Source: DASXTC01 sp036505635
GTDB lineage: Bacteria; Acidobacteriota; Polarisedimenticolia; JACPZX01; DASXTC01
Assembly: GCA_036505635.1 (NCBI GenBank)
Contig: DASXTC010000053.1
Coordinates: forward strand, 150,155-214,154
Direction: 5' to 3'
DNA length: 64,000 nucleotides
Part shown: positions 54,250 through 64,000 of the stretch, piece after piece
How the letters are laid out: each line of letters opens with the position of its first letter
Numbering within the stretch: position 1 is the stretch's first letter
Program-made: the position numbers and the translations under genes
The notes under the pieces: generated by a model
Told to the model about the DNA's origin: nothing
Databases searched by the model: none
What the model saw: the letters and a program-made list of their open reading frames with translations, nothing else

Positions 54250-55989
54250 ATGCTGACCGCTCTCGTCATGACCCTTGCCCTTGCGCCCGAACTGATGACG
54301 CGCGCCGAGAAGACGAACTTCGTCGAGACGTCGCGCTACGAAGAGACGCTCGAGTACTGCCGGCGTCTCGAGAAGGGCTCCCCATGGATCCATGTGACCT
54401 CATTCGGCCGGAGCCCGGAAGGGCGCGACCTCATCCTGGTGATCGCCTCCAGGGAGCGAGCCTTCGACCCCGCGGCCGCCGCGAGGACCGGCAAACCGGT
54501 TGTCCTCATCCAGGCCGGGATCCACGCCGGCGAGATTGACGGCAAGGACGCCGGCATGATGCTGCTGCGGGACATCGCGGTGACGAAGGAAAGGGCGGCT
54601 CTGCTGGACCACGCCATCATCCTCTTTATGCCGATCTACAACGTGGACGGGCACGAGCGCTTCGGGCGGTACAACCGCATCAACCAGAACGGACCGCGCG
54701 AGATGGGCTGGCGCGTCACCTCGCGCAACCTGAATCTGAACCGGGACTACATGAAAGCCGACGCGGTGGAGACGCGCGCGTGGCTGAGGCTCTTCACGAC
54801 CTGGTGGCCCGACCTCATGATCGACTGCCACGTCACCGACGGCGCCGACTACCGCTACGACGTCACCTATTTCGCGGAGACCGGACCCAACGCCCCGCCC
54901 CCGATCGCCGCCTGGACGCGCGCCGCGGTCGAAGGGCACGTCGCACCGGCGCTGGAGGCGGGAGGGCACCCCGTCTCCTCGTACATCTTCCTCAAGGATG
55001 ACGCCGATCCGGCCGCGGGCCTGGCCGGCAATCCTCCCGCGCCGCGCTTCTCCACCTCCTACACCGTTCTGCAGAACCGGGCGGCGTTCCTGATCGAGAC
55101 CCACATGCTCAAGGACTATCGCACACGGGTGATCGGCACCTACGACACGCTGCGGGCGCTGCTGGAGGAGGTCAACCGGGACTCGCAGGCGCTGCGCGAC
55201 GCGGTGCGCGCCGCCGACGCCGGCGCCGCCGGGCCCGGGCCGGTTGCGCTGACCTTCCGGGTCACCGACAAGACCCGCCCCTTCAAGTTCCGGGGGGTCG
55301 AGTACCGGCGCGAGCTGAGCGAGATCTCCGGCGCGATCCGGGTCATCTACGGCAATGCGCCGCTCGATCTGGACCTGCCGGCCGTCGACATCGTGGAGCC
55401 CGCCGTCACGGTGGAGAAGCCCGTGGCCTACATCATGCCGCCCCAGTGGACCGAGGCCATCGAGGTGCTCAAGGCCCACGGGCTGAAGCTGCAGCGTCTC
55501 ACGGCGCCGGTCACCGGTGCCTTCGACATGTACCGTCTCACCGATCCCAACTGGGCGGCGACTCCCTTCGAGGGGCGCCACCAGGTGGCCTTCAAGACCG
55601 AACGCCTCAGAGCGGTCAAGCAGACGTGGCCCGCCGGCTCCATCGTGGTGCCCCTCGATCAGCGGTCGTCGACCGTGGCGGCCCACCTTCTGGAGCCGCA
55701 GGGACCCGACTCCTTCGTGGCGTGGGGGTTCTTCGACGCCATCTTCGAGCAGAAGGAGTACGCCGAAGCCTACGTGATGGAGAAGATGGCCCGGGAGATG
55801 CTGTCGAAGGACCCCGCCCTGCGCGCCCAGTTCGAGAAGGCGCTCGCCGATCCGGCCTTCGCCGGGAGCCCCTACCGGCGTCTCGACTTCTTCTTCCGCC
55901 GCTCCCCCTGGTGGGACGACCGGATCGGGCTCTACCCGGTGGGGCTGGTCACGGCACGCGTGAACCTGCCGGTCGAGCCGGTGCCTTGA
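54250..55989 (+). CDS. M14 family zinc carboxypeptidase, exported
   Basis: The 579-residue protein has a short hydrophobic signal and an M14 catalytic domain to about residue 310. The zinc ligands are in QAGIHAGEIDG (H and E) and DCHVTDG (H); the carboxylate-binding Arg is in NLNLNRDY. A C-terminal beta domain of unknown role follows. It probably trims peptides or peptidoglycan stem peptides outside the cytoplasm. GGAGG precedes the ATG. Confidence 0.85.
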   Translation: MLTALVMTLALAPELMTRAEKTNFVETSRYEETLEYCRRLEKGSPWIHVTSFGRSPEGRDLILVIASRERAFDPAAAARTGKPVVLIQAGIHAGEIDGKDAGMMLLRDIAVTKERAALLDHAIILFMPIYNVDGHERFGRYNRINQNGPREMGWRVTSRNLNLNRDYMKADAVETRAWLRLFTTWWPDLMIDCHVTDGADYRYDVTYFAETGPNAPPPIAAWTRAAVEGHVAPALEAGGHPVSSYIFLKDDADPAAGLAGNPPAPRFSTSYTVLQNRAAFLIETHMLKDYRTRVIGTYDTLRALLEEVNRDSQALRDAVRAADAGAAGPGPVALTFRVTDKTRPFKFRGVEYRRELSEISGAIRVIYGNAPLDLDLPAVDIVEPAVTVEKPVAYIMPPQWTEAIEVLKAHGLKLQRLTAPVTGAFDMYRLTDPNWAATPFEGRHQVAFKTERLRAVKQTWPAGSIVVPLDQRSSTVAAHLLEPQGPDSFVAWGFFDAIFEQKEYAEAYVMEKMAREMLSKDPALRAQFEKALADPAFAGSPYRRLDFFFRRSPWWDDRIGLYPVGLVTARVNLPVEPVP

Positions 55990-56017
55990 GATCGGGTGCC
56001 GGAGGCCGCGGCGTTTC

Positions 56018-56731
56018 TCAGCAGTTCGCCTCGATGTAGGCGACCTTGCCCTGCGGCGTCATCCGGTGGAAGCGCCGCAGCTCGGAGGGGCGGCGCGCGG
56101 GGTCGATGGCCTCGAGCCGCCGGACGTAGCGGGAGGCGAGCCTCGACGCGTCCCGGTAGCGCGCCTGGACATCCGGGTCGGGGTCGGCGAACTCCCCCTT
56201 GTCGAAGATGTGGAAGCGGACCCAGGCTGAGTCGGCCGCCGAGAGCCGGGCCATTCGCCGCATTCTGCCGACGAACATCTTGAGGACGAGGTACTTGGTG
56301 ACGTTCGCGTGGAGCTCCAGGTCGAGCAGCGACATCACGCCGCGGCTCCGGTAACGCTCCGCGATCATCAGGAAGTGATCCAGCTCCTCCACCAGGGTGG
56401 CGAAGGCGTCCACGTTGCCGTCGTCGAGCCGGCGCGTGGGGTCGTTTCTCTCGAGGCAGCGGATGAGCCGGTCGGGGTAGTAGATCGAGACCGCCAGCCC
56501 GCCACCGGCCTCCCTCACCAGCGTGCGGGCGCCCGCGCCGGGGGTGGCCGATCCCACCGTCTCCACGACCTTGCCCGCCGCGTCGTGGGGTCCGTAGATC
56601 CTGCGATACCCCTCGTCGCCGATGACGAACCGTCCGATGTCGTCGACTCCCGTCTCCAGGTCGTAGGTCCTCTCGATGACCCTCTGTAGGCTCTCGAGAA
56701 GGGACCTCGGGCCCGCGGCGTCAGTGCGTGC
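56018..56731 (-). CDS. Unknown helical protein, partner of the AAA+ ATPase
   Basis: This roughly 237-residue protein is not recognised. The second half is strongly helical with EELDHFLMIAERYRSRG and DLELHANVTKYLVLKM; the spaced Glu/His pairs could bind metal, as in ferritin-like or DinB-like bundles, but this is inference. The GTG at 56731 is used, overlapping the ATPase stop by 11 bases; a longer start exists at 56776. The overlap implies coupled synthesis with the ATPase. Confidence 0.6.
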   Translation of the reverse strand, partial: ARTDAAGPRSLLESLQRVIERTYDLETGVDDIGRFVIGDEGYRRIYGPHDAAGKVVETVGSATPGAGARTLVREAGGGLAVSIYYPDRLIRCLERNDPTRRLDDGNVDAFATLVEELDHFLMIAERYRSRGVMSLLDLELHANVTKYLVLKMFVGRMRRMARLSAADSAWVRFHIFDKGEFADPDPDVQARYRDASRLASRYVRRLEAIDPARRPSELRRFHRMTPQGKVAYIEANC

Positions 56732-58718
56732 CACGCTCCTGTCCCTGCGGCAGGTAGAGGAAGATATCCCCGTCATAGTCGACCGCGATCCCCTTGTAGG
56801 GCACCTGGATCCTAGCCTGTCCCATCACGCGGCGCTGGACCAGCAGCGCGTCGTAGGCGCGCTTGCCCTCCTTGACCTCCCTGATGTAATCCCGCAGGGA
56901 CCGGTCGCTGCGCTGGGAGCGGACCTCGTCGCGCTTGAGCTTCTTGCTGACCTCGATATTGCACACGATGTTCAGCAGCCGCGCCATCGGCCGGGCCCCG
57001 AACTCCGGATTGTAGCCCCGGCGGATCAGCTCGTGGCGCGCTCTGGGCGTCACCGTCACCTCCAGCCCGTGCATCGCGTGGTACCGGGCCGCGATCCTCT
57101 CGAACTCCAGATCGAAGATCGACTCGATGCTCTCGCGCGACAGCGGGCCGAACCGGATCACGGTGAGCCGGTTGACGAACTCCGGGGTCAGGATCTTCTT
57201 GAGATCCCTCAGCACCTCCGTGTCGCGCATCTTCTGCTGCTCACCGTCGTCGTGGAACCCTATCGGGTTGGCGGCGGTCTGCAGCCGGCTGTACCCGATG
57301 TTGGACGTGTAGACGATCATCGAGTTGATGAAGTTGAGCGTCTGGCCCCGGTTGTCCATCGTGGTACCGCGGTCCATCAGCGACAGGAAGAACTTCCTGA
57401 GCTGCGGGTGCGACTTCTCGACCTCGTCGACCAGGATGACCGAATAGGGGGACTGCGACGATTTGGAGTAGAACTCGGTCAGGATCCCTTCCTCGTCGCT
57501 CCGGATGAAGCCGCGAGCGGCGCCCTTCAGCTCGTTGATGTCGGACGGGTAGGTGTACTGAGGCCCCTCGAGCTGCAGCAGAGGGATCTGGAAGTCCCAC
57601 CGTTTCTCCAGGAGCTTGACCATGCTCTCGACCATGTGGTTCTTGCCGACGCCGGTCGGCCCCACGAAGAAGTAGGACGCCGGCCGCGTGAGGCTCTGCG
57701 TGCCGGTCGCGTAGAGCGACAGCTCGTCGCACAGGGAGTCGACCGCCTCGCCCTGGTCGATGACCACCTGCTTGAGCTCCTCACGGAGCCCCTCGATGTC
57801 GAGGCTCGAGAAGAGGATCATCCTCTCGTAGAGCGAGAGCAGGTCCTTGCGGGGGAGCCGGTCCATGTCGGCCACTGCCGGGCATGGCTTGAGATCCTCC
57901 GGCAGGAACTCCGGTCTCTCCTCCATCAGCCCGCCCCCGAATCCGCCGGGATCTCCGAACCGTCTTGCGCCGACGGGCGCGTCCAGCCCGGCCGACTCCG
58001 ACCTGGCCGGGCCCGGAGCGTCCGCCGTCTTGCGGGAGCGGTCCGTGTGAGGATTGGTGGTCTCGTTGCGCACTTCCGGGATCGGCCGGAGCTCCAAGGC
58101 GGTACCCTCCCTAGGGTGACGGTCCGGGTTGCGTGGCTGGTGAGGAGCGCTCACAGGCGCGTCAAACAGGTGCAGGTCCCTGAGAAGCTCTGCGTGAAGC
58201 GTGAACCTCACTCCGCAGTGTCTCAGAAAGATGATCTCCTCCTCGATGGGGAGGTTGTAGAGGCGATTCTGGCGGAAGAACTCCCTGAGGTGCCGGTCCT
58301 CGGAGAGAAGGTCCAGGACGTCCGACGCCATCTGGTAGGAGCGGCGGCCAAGCTGGATCAGGTCGTGGGCGCCGTGGGTCTGCCTGCCGAGCAGGCCCAC
58401 GTCATAGAGGCACTTGTCCCCGATGACCTTGATCTCGTCGGGGATCCTGCGCGCCTGGCGGATCTTGTCGGCGGTGAGGTGCTCTCCGTGACGCGCGGTG
58501 AGGTCAGCGAAGAACCCCATACACGCGTTCAGATCGTTGCTGACGAGCCGGTCGACGCGATCGTCCCGGAGGATGTCGGCCAGCAGCGCGTGGTTGGTCG
58601 CCACCTCGATGAGGTGTCTCACCTCGAGCTCGTCCAGGGAGTCGCGGCGTGTGCGATTTGCCAGGTCCCTGAGCTGCACGGCCAGCGTATCCCGACCTGG
58701 GAAAGCGATGTCTTCCAT
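56721..58718 (-). CDS. ClpA/B-type AAA+ ATPase with a novel N-terminal domain
   Basis: This 665-residue protein has an alpha-helical N-terminal part (1-210) unlike the Clp N domain, and a Pro/Gly/Arg-rich linker (215-290). One AAA+ module resembling the second ATPase ring of ClpA/ClpB follows. Walker A reads GPTGVGKN with Asn at 360 in place of Thr/Ser; Walker B is ILVDEVEK (D431, E432); sensor 1 is VYTSNIG; sensor 2 is FGARPMAR. A C-terminal substrate-like domain completes it. The first ATPase ring is missing. The ATG at 58718 follows CGGAGCGG. The role is unknown; a remodelling or unfolding machine is inferred. Confidence 0.75.
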   Translation of the reverse strand: MEDIAFPGRDTLAVQLRDLANRTRRDSLDELEVRHLIEVATNHALLADILRDDRVDRLVSNDLNACMGFFADLTARHGEHLTADKIRQARRIPDEIKVIGDKCLYDVGLLGRQTHGAHDLIQLGRRSYQMASDVLDLLSEDRHLREFFRQNRLYNLPIEEEIIFLRHCGVRFTLHAELLRDLHLFDAPVSAPHQPRNPDRHPREGTALELRPIPEVRNETTNPHTDRSRKTADAPGPARSESAGLDAPVGARRFGDPGGFGGGLMEERPEFLPEDLKPCPAVADMDRLPRKDLLSLYERMILFSSLDIEGLREELKQVVIDQGEAVDSLCDELSLYATGTQSLTRPASYFFVGPTGVGKNHMVESMVKLLEKRWDFQIPLLQLEGPQYTYPSDINELKGAARGFIRSDEEGILTEFYSKSSQSPYSVILVDEVEKSHPQLRKFFLSLMDRGTTMDNRGQTLNFINSMIVYTSNIGYSRLQTAANPIGFHDDGEQQKMRDTEVLRDLKKILTPEFVNRLTVIRFGPLSRESIESIFDLEFERIAARYHAMHGLEVTVTPRARHELIRRGYNPEFGARPMARLLNIVCNIEVSKKLKRDEVRSQRSDRSLRDYIREVKEGKRAYDALLVQRRVMGQARIQVPYKGIAVDYDGDIFLYLPQGQERGTH

Positions 58719-58819
58719 GTACCGCTCCGTCGGGTTGGCCTCCTCGCGCCAGGGAGCGCCGGAAAGCCGCGGTTGACGCCCCTTTTCCAGCGGGCCACCA
58801 ACCACCTCGGGTGTCGTGG

Positions 58820-58848
58820 AATATACGGGGCGTTTCGGACGGAAACAA
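58820..58848 (-). promoter_or_regulatory. Likely promoter of the AAA+ gene
   Basis: On the minus strand TTGTTT (58848-58843) and TATATT (58825-58820) are 17 bases apart, about 95 nt before the start codon. The gene-free stretch 58719-59073 holds this promoter, the groES promoter and operator, and a small palindrome. Confidence 0.5.
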
Positions 58849-58883
58849 CTGACACTATTTGACTAAACCCTTGTTATGGTTGA

Positions 58884-58900
58884 GTTTGACTGGATCAAAC
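58884..58900. promoter_or_regulatory. Palindrome between the AAA+ and groES promoters
   Basis: GTTTGA (58884-58889) and TCAAAC (58895-58900) form a 6-bp inverted repeat with a 5-base centre, located upstream of both divergent promoters. It has the form of a dimeric regulator site; the regulator is unknown. Confidence 0.35.
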
Positions 58901-58967
58901 AGGACCAACCGCTCCATGTGGATCAATGATTCAGGGAGTGGCGATCCATCGAATCTCGTCCATCTGC

Positions 58968-58997
58968 TTGACAGCGGTCTCAAGGCGCCACTATAGT
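58968..58997 (+). promoter_or_regulatory. Sigma-70 promoter of groES-groEL
   Basis: A perfect TTGACA (58968-58973) and TATAGT (58992-58997) are 18 bases apart, with the predicted start inside the adjoining CIRCE element. Confidence 0.75.
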
Positions 58998-59023
58998 TGG
59001 CACTCACTTGGGCAGAGTGCTGA
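58997..59023 (+). promoter_or_regulatory. CIRCE operator (HrcA site)
   Basis: TTGGCACTC (58997-59005), nine bases, then GAGTGCTGA (59015-59023) match the CIRCE consensus TTAGCACTC-N9-GAGTGCTAA with one substitution in each arm. HrcA bound here would block the overlapping promoter and release it on heat shock. No hrcA gene is in the window. Confidence 0.88.
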
Positions 59024-59073
59024 TAAACCTGTCTAACCTGCGACAGATCAGTTACTTATATAAAGGAGGATGC

Positions 59074-59370
59074 ATGAGTAAGACGAAGGTAAAGCCCCTG
59101 CACGACCGAGTGCTGCTGAAGCGCGTCGAGGCAGAGGAAAAGGTCAAAGGCGGAATCATCATCCCCGACACAGCCAAGGAAAAGCCGATGGAGGGAAAGG
59201 TGATCGCGGTCGGCGCGGGGAAGCTCGATGAGGACGGCAAGAGGATCCCTCTCGAAGTGAAGGTCGGGGACCGCGTCCTGTTCGGCAAGTACGCGGGCAC
59301 CGAGATCAAGATCGACGACGAGGAGCACATCATCCTCCCCGAGCACGAGATCCTCGGGATCGTTTCTTAA
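59074..59370 (+). CDS. groES: Co-chaperonin GroES
   Basis: GroES is the heptameric lid of the GroEL chamber. The 98-residue protein shows the N-terminal KPLHDRVLLKR strand, the mobile loop KVKGGIIIPDTAKEKP and the C-terminal DEEHIILPEHEILGIV. The start is set at the ATG at 59074 behind AAGGAGGA; a longer frame to 59008 would run through the CIRCE site. The groEL gene follows after 55 bases. Confidence 0.98.
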   Translation: MSKTKVKPLHDRVLLKRVEAEEKVKGGIIIPDTAKEKPMEGKVIAVGAGKLDEDGKRIPLEVKVGDRVLFGKYAGTEIKIDDEEHIILPEHEILGIVS

Positions 59371-59425
59371 TCGCCGTCCCAACTCAAACAAACCGTTCCG
59401 AAAGTCTCATGGAGGTTTCACCCAG

Positions 59426-61047
<1,622 letters not shown>

Positions 61048-61048
<1 letters not shown>

Positions 61049-61905
61049 TGCCCCTCTCCCCCAAGACGCTCGTCCTGATGGGCACCGTGGCCGCGGGTGT
61101 CCTCCTCGGCGCGTCCTTGTCCGGGTCGTCGGCCGAGGGCCCATACGGAACCCGCGACCGGCCCCTCGAGGGTCAGCGCTACGAGACGCTGCGCGCCCTG
61201 GCGGGCCACCTCGGCCAGACCGCCCGCGGAGCGCTCGAAGGCGCCGCCGACGACTCCCAGGACGGCACGTCTTCAGCCGAAGCGCGCGTCCTGTCGTCGA
61301 TCCGCTCCTTCGCGCGAGGCGCCGACGACTTCCACCGCATGGTGGACAACTACCGAACGTCGCCCTTCGAGGTGCCGGCGCAAGTGGCCGCTCTCACGGA
61401 GAGGGCGCATCAGGTCAACGACCGCATCCGCGCCGCGCGCGTCCTGGAGAGCACCTACGACGATTGGGAGGCCATTCTCGACGTGCTGGAGCGGATGGGA
61501 CTCCTCCTGGCCGGACGCGACGTCGAGGTGCCCGCCGCTCATGTGGTCGCGCCGCTGTCGGGCCCGCGCCTCCAGGAGTTCCGCCAGCTCGCGCATGACC
61601 TGGACACCAGCGCCAGCCAGGCCCATGAGCGGGCGAAGCGCGACGTGGGAGACTACCGGTCCCGCGGCCAGCAGTTCCTGGGGGAGCTGCACCACTTCGA
61701 GGTGCAGAGCCGCGACCTCCGCCGCCGGGCGGAGGCCGCCCAGGTCAGCCCCCAGCAGATCGGTCCCATCGTCGACCGACTGCTGGAGGACGCCCGTCAG
61801 GCGGATCGGCGGATGCGGGACGCCCGGGTGTTCACGTCCGTTCGGGACGACTCGGGTCGGACCATCACCATCCTGCGCCGAATGGCCAACCTGGTGCGGT
61901 CATGA
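61048..61905 (+). CDS. Exported helical protein coupled to groEL, function unknown
   Basis: This 285-residue protein has a signal peptide (VLMGTVAAGVLLGASLSGSSA) and an otherwise all-helical, highly charged mature part with long amphipathic stretches, as in coiled-coil periplasmic proteins. No family is recognised. The ATG shares a base with the groEL stop (TGATG), and the stop overlaps the next start by four bases (ATGA). It should therefore be made at the same time as GroEL. A periplasmic stress role is an inference from this link. Confidence 0.75.
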
Positions 61906-62123
61906 CCCTTCCCGTCGCGATGGTGACGCCGTCGGCGGCAGCGGTCATCGGCCAGCCGCGCAACGGGCCCCTCACCCCGTTCCACGTCGCGTCCGTGGCG
62001 TTCCAGAGAGCGCGGCAGCTCAAGAACGGCGCGCGGCCGCGGGTCGATTCCAACTCCCGCAGTCCGACGCGGCTCGCTCTGCTCGAGGTTTTGGCCGACA
62101 CCATCTCGTGGTCGGTGGTGTAG
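61902..62123 (+). CDS. rpoZ: RNA polymerase omega subunit-like protein
   Basis: In this 73-residue protein the segment FHVASVAFQRARQL, then NGARPRV and RLALLEVLADTISW, fits the omega/Rpb6 pattern in which RARQL-x2-GA-x-P is the conserved core that clamps beta-prime. The N-terminal 25 residues are divergent. The ATG overlaps the previous stop (ATGA). Placement after groEL rather than beside gmk or spoT is unusual. An overlapping minus-strand frame (61865-62140) is a weaker alternative. Confidence 0.65.
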   Translation: MTLPVAMVTPSAAAVIGQPRNGPLTPFHVASVAFQRARQLKNGARPRVDSNSRSPTRLALLEVLADTISWSVV

Positions 62124-62206
62124 AAGGCGGCGAATCCCATTCAGTAGGACGTTTCGCGCGCGGTCGGTCCGACGGACCGCTTCCGCTACCGCAGTAGACT
62201 AGGCGG

Positions 62207-64000
62207 ATGGATCCGGGCCTCCAGCAAGTCGTGCTGGCGCGGCTCGAGGCGGACGGCTCCCTCCGCAACGGGTGGGGCGACCTCGTCCTCGGCGCCCTCG
62301 GAGGTCGCGACCGCCTCGAGTCGCGGCTGGCGGGGAGCTCCGCCTCATCTCCGCCGCTCGCGGCGGCGCCGCCGGCGGCGGCGGGGACGTTCCTGCGCTC
62401 GGTCGCCGTCGAGGGGTTCCGCGGCATCGGCCGCGCGCAGACCCTGGAGCTGGCGCCGGGCCCGGGTCTCACCCTGGTCGTGGGGCGCAACGGCTCCGGC
62501 AAGTCGAGCTTCGCCGAGGCCCTCGAGGTGCTCCTCACGGGCGACAGCCTGCGCTGGAAAGAGCGCGCCGCCGTCTGGCGCGACGGCTGGCGGAACCTCC
62601 ATCATCCCGCGGCGTCTGTGAGCGCCACGTTTCTCGTGGAAGGGGAGCCGCAGCCGTGCGTGGTTTCGCGTCGGTGGGAGGCAGGGGCGCCCTTCGAAGG
62701 CGCCCAGGTCGTGGTCGAGCTCCCCGGCCGGCCGAAGCGCGACCTCGACTCTCTCGGCTGGACCTCCGCGCTGCGCACCCATCGCCCGTTCCTGTCCTAC
62801 AACGAGCTGGGCTCGCTCCTCGATGAAGGACCCTCCAAGCTCTACGACGCCCTTTCCGCAATCCTGGGTCTCGAGGATCTCGTTGAAGCCCAGGGCGCGC
62901 TTCAGGAGGCGCGCCGGTCGCGTGAGAAGGCCCTCAAGGACGCGACCGAGGGGCGGGATCGCCTCCTCGAACGGCTGCGGGACGTCGACGACGAGCGCGC
63001 GCGGCGCGTGGTGGCGGCCATCGCGGGCAAGGAATGGGACCTCGGCGCGGTGGAAGCGGTCCTCGCCCCCGCCGGCTCGTCGGGGGCGGGCACGGCGGAA
63101 GCCGAGGTGCTACGGGCGATCGCGAGCCTGGAGCCGCCCGACCCGGCTCGGGTGGCGGAAGCCGTGGCCGAGATGCGCGCGGCGGCGAGCGCCCTCACGT
63201 TCGCCAAGAGCACTCCCGCCGCCCGGTCCCGCGACGCGGCGAAGCTCCTCGAGCTCGCGCTCGCCTTCCACGCCGCCCACGGCGACGGCGACTGCCCGGT
63301 CTGCGGGCAAGACCTCGCCCTCGACCGCGCCTGGAACAAGCGACAGCGCACCGCCATGGCGTGCCTTCGGGAAGCGGCGCGGGAGGCGGAGGCCGCTCAC
63401 GAGCGGGCCGAGGCCGCCCGCAGGCGATGGGAGGACCTGGCGATCCTCAAGGGCGACGCGCTCCAGCGCGCAAGCGCGGTGGGGCTGGACCTCCGCGAGC
63501 TGGTCGCCGCGCTGGAGAACTGGGTCCGGGCGCAGTCGATCAGCGACCTCGGGGAACTCGCCGACCACGTGGAATCGACGAGCGGGCCGCTGGGCAAGGC
63601 AGTGCTCGGCCTGCGGGGGGCCGCGCGCGCCCGGCTCGAGCGCCGGGAGGACGCTTGGCGGCCGGTGAGCGCCGACGTCGCGAGCTGGCGGGCGGGCGCG
63701 CGAGAGGCGGTGCGCCGAGCCGCGGACCTCGACCGCCTCAAGCCCGCGGAGGCTTGGCTCAAGAAGGCCGCGGCGGGGATCCGCGACGACCGCTTCGGGC
63801 CCATCGCGGAGAAGGCGGCGGGGATCTGGGAGCGCCTCCGCCAGCAGAGCCACGTGGAGCTGGGACGGATCCAGCTCACGGGCGACGGCACCCGCCGCCG
63901 GGTGGTCCTCGACGTCACCGTCGACGGCGTCGCGGGCGCCGCCCTCGGCGTGATGAGCCAGGGCGAGCTGCACTCCCTCGCCCTCAGCCTGTTCGTCCCG
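62207..64000 (+). CDS. Rad50/RecF-like AAA ATPase with zinc-hook motif (3' end outside window)
   Basis: The frame is open from the ATG at 62207 for 598 codons to the window edge. After a 60-residue N-terminal extension, a RecF/SMC-type domain begins with FLRSVAVEGFRGIG and Walker A GRNGSGKSS (93-101). Helical coiled-coil-like arms flank CPVCG (C363, C366), the Rad50 zinc-hook form. The C-terminal lobe begins with the signature MSQGELHSLALSLF (from residue 583). Walker B lies beyond the edge. Such ATPases act in DNA repair or in phage-defence systems with nuclease partners; which one cannot be told here. Confidence 0.8.
   Translation, partial: MDPGLQQVVLARLEADGSLRNGWGDLVLGALGGRDRLESRLAGSSASSPPLAAAPPAAAGTFLRSVAVEGFRGIGRAQTLELAPGPGLTLVVGRNGSGKSSFAEALEVLLTGDSLRWKERAAVWRDGWRNLHHPAASVSATFLVEGEPQPCVVSRRWEAGAPFEGAQVVVELPGRPKRDLDSLGWTSALRTHRPFLSYNELGSLLDEGPSKLYDALSAILGLEDLVEAQGALQEARRSREKALKDATEGRDRLLERLRDVDDERARRVVAAIAGKEWDLGAVEAVLAPAGSSGAGTAEAEVLRAIASLEPPDPARVAEAVAEMRAAASALTFAKSTPAARSRDAAKLLELALAFHAAHGDGDCPVCGQDLALDRAWNKRQRTAMACLREAAREAEAAHERAEAARRRWEDLAILKGDALQRASAVGLDLRELVAALENWVRAQSISDLGELADHVESTSGPLGKAVLGLRGAARARLERREDAWRPVSADVASWRAGAREAVRRAADLDRLKPAEAWLKKAAAGIRDDRFGPIAEKAAGIWERLRQQSHVELGRIQLTGDGTRRRVVLDVTVDGVAGAALGVMSQGELHSLALSLFVP

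Noticed and set aside
61865..62140. A 91-codon minus-strand frame opposite the omega-like gene
   Set aside because: The plus-strand frame overlaps its upstream gene by ATGA and carries an omega-like core; the minus frame has no motif or ribosome site.

Overview
The window is GC-rich bacterial chromosome from a Gram-negative, didermic organism: it carries lipopolysaccharide inner-core genes, OmpA and DUF481 outer-membrane proteins, TatBC and a complete division/cell-wall cluster. A vWFA-related protein of the type first named in Acidobacteria, an ECF sigma factor paired with a Ser/Thr kinase, and lysine 6-aminotransferase suggest Acidobacteriota or a close relative. That placement is inference; no rRNA or tRNA gene was seen to confirm it.

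Layout. 1-2.8 kb: a vWA protein cut by the window edge, a cold-shock gene with a long leader that may attenuate, and an M24 peptidase. 2.8-9 kb: a large secreted metalloprotease with a seven-blade FG-GAP propeller, a cation exchanger, citrate synthase and a stand-alone SWIB protein. 9.1-12.6 kb: an outer-membrane operon (DUF481, then two OmpA proteins with thrombospondin type 3 repeats). 12.6-14.7 kb: a HEAT-repeat lipoprotein-like gene and a repeat-rich gap. 14.7-32.6 kb: the dcw cluster, all on the minus strand, reading mraZ-rsmH-ftsL-ftsI-murE-murF-mraY-murD-ftsW-murG-murC-murB-ftsQ-ftsA-ftsZ, tightly coupled, with a strong promoter and a likely MraZ operator in front and a terminator behind. 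32.8-40.4 kb: a PilT ATPase and an LPS core set (heptose kinase, two heptosyltransferases, Kdo kinase, a glycosyltransferase, a Trm112-like protein). 40.4-43.6 kb: tatBC, a C-terminal processing protease and a small release-factor-like protein. 43.8-51 kb: lysine aminotransferase, a DsbA-like protein, a beta-CASP hydrolase, a LOG-family protein, the sigma/kinase pair and small membrane proteins, one of them apparently frameshifted. 51-58.7 kb: ABC-F ATPase, GNAT protein, M14 carboxypeptidase, and an unusual AAA+ ATPase with an unknown partner. 59-62.1 kb: a CIRCE-controlled groES-groEL operon that continues, by start/stop overlaps, into an exported helical protein and an omega-like RNA polymerase subunit. 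62.2-64 kb: the first part of a Rad50-like ATPase with a CxxC hook.

Best candidates for something undescribed are: a 124-bp multi-hairpin repeat family (three full copies, one partial); the AAA+/partner pair at 56.0-58.7 kb; two mutually exclusive hairpins in the cold-shock leader; a GTGG array on an exact 10-bp period in front of mraZ; and two genes that seem to start at CTG.
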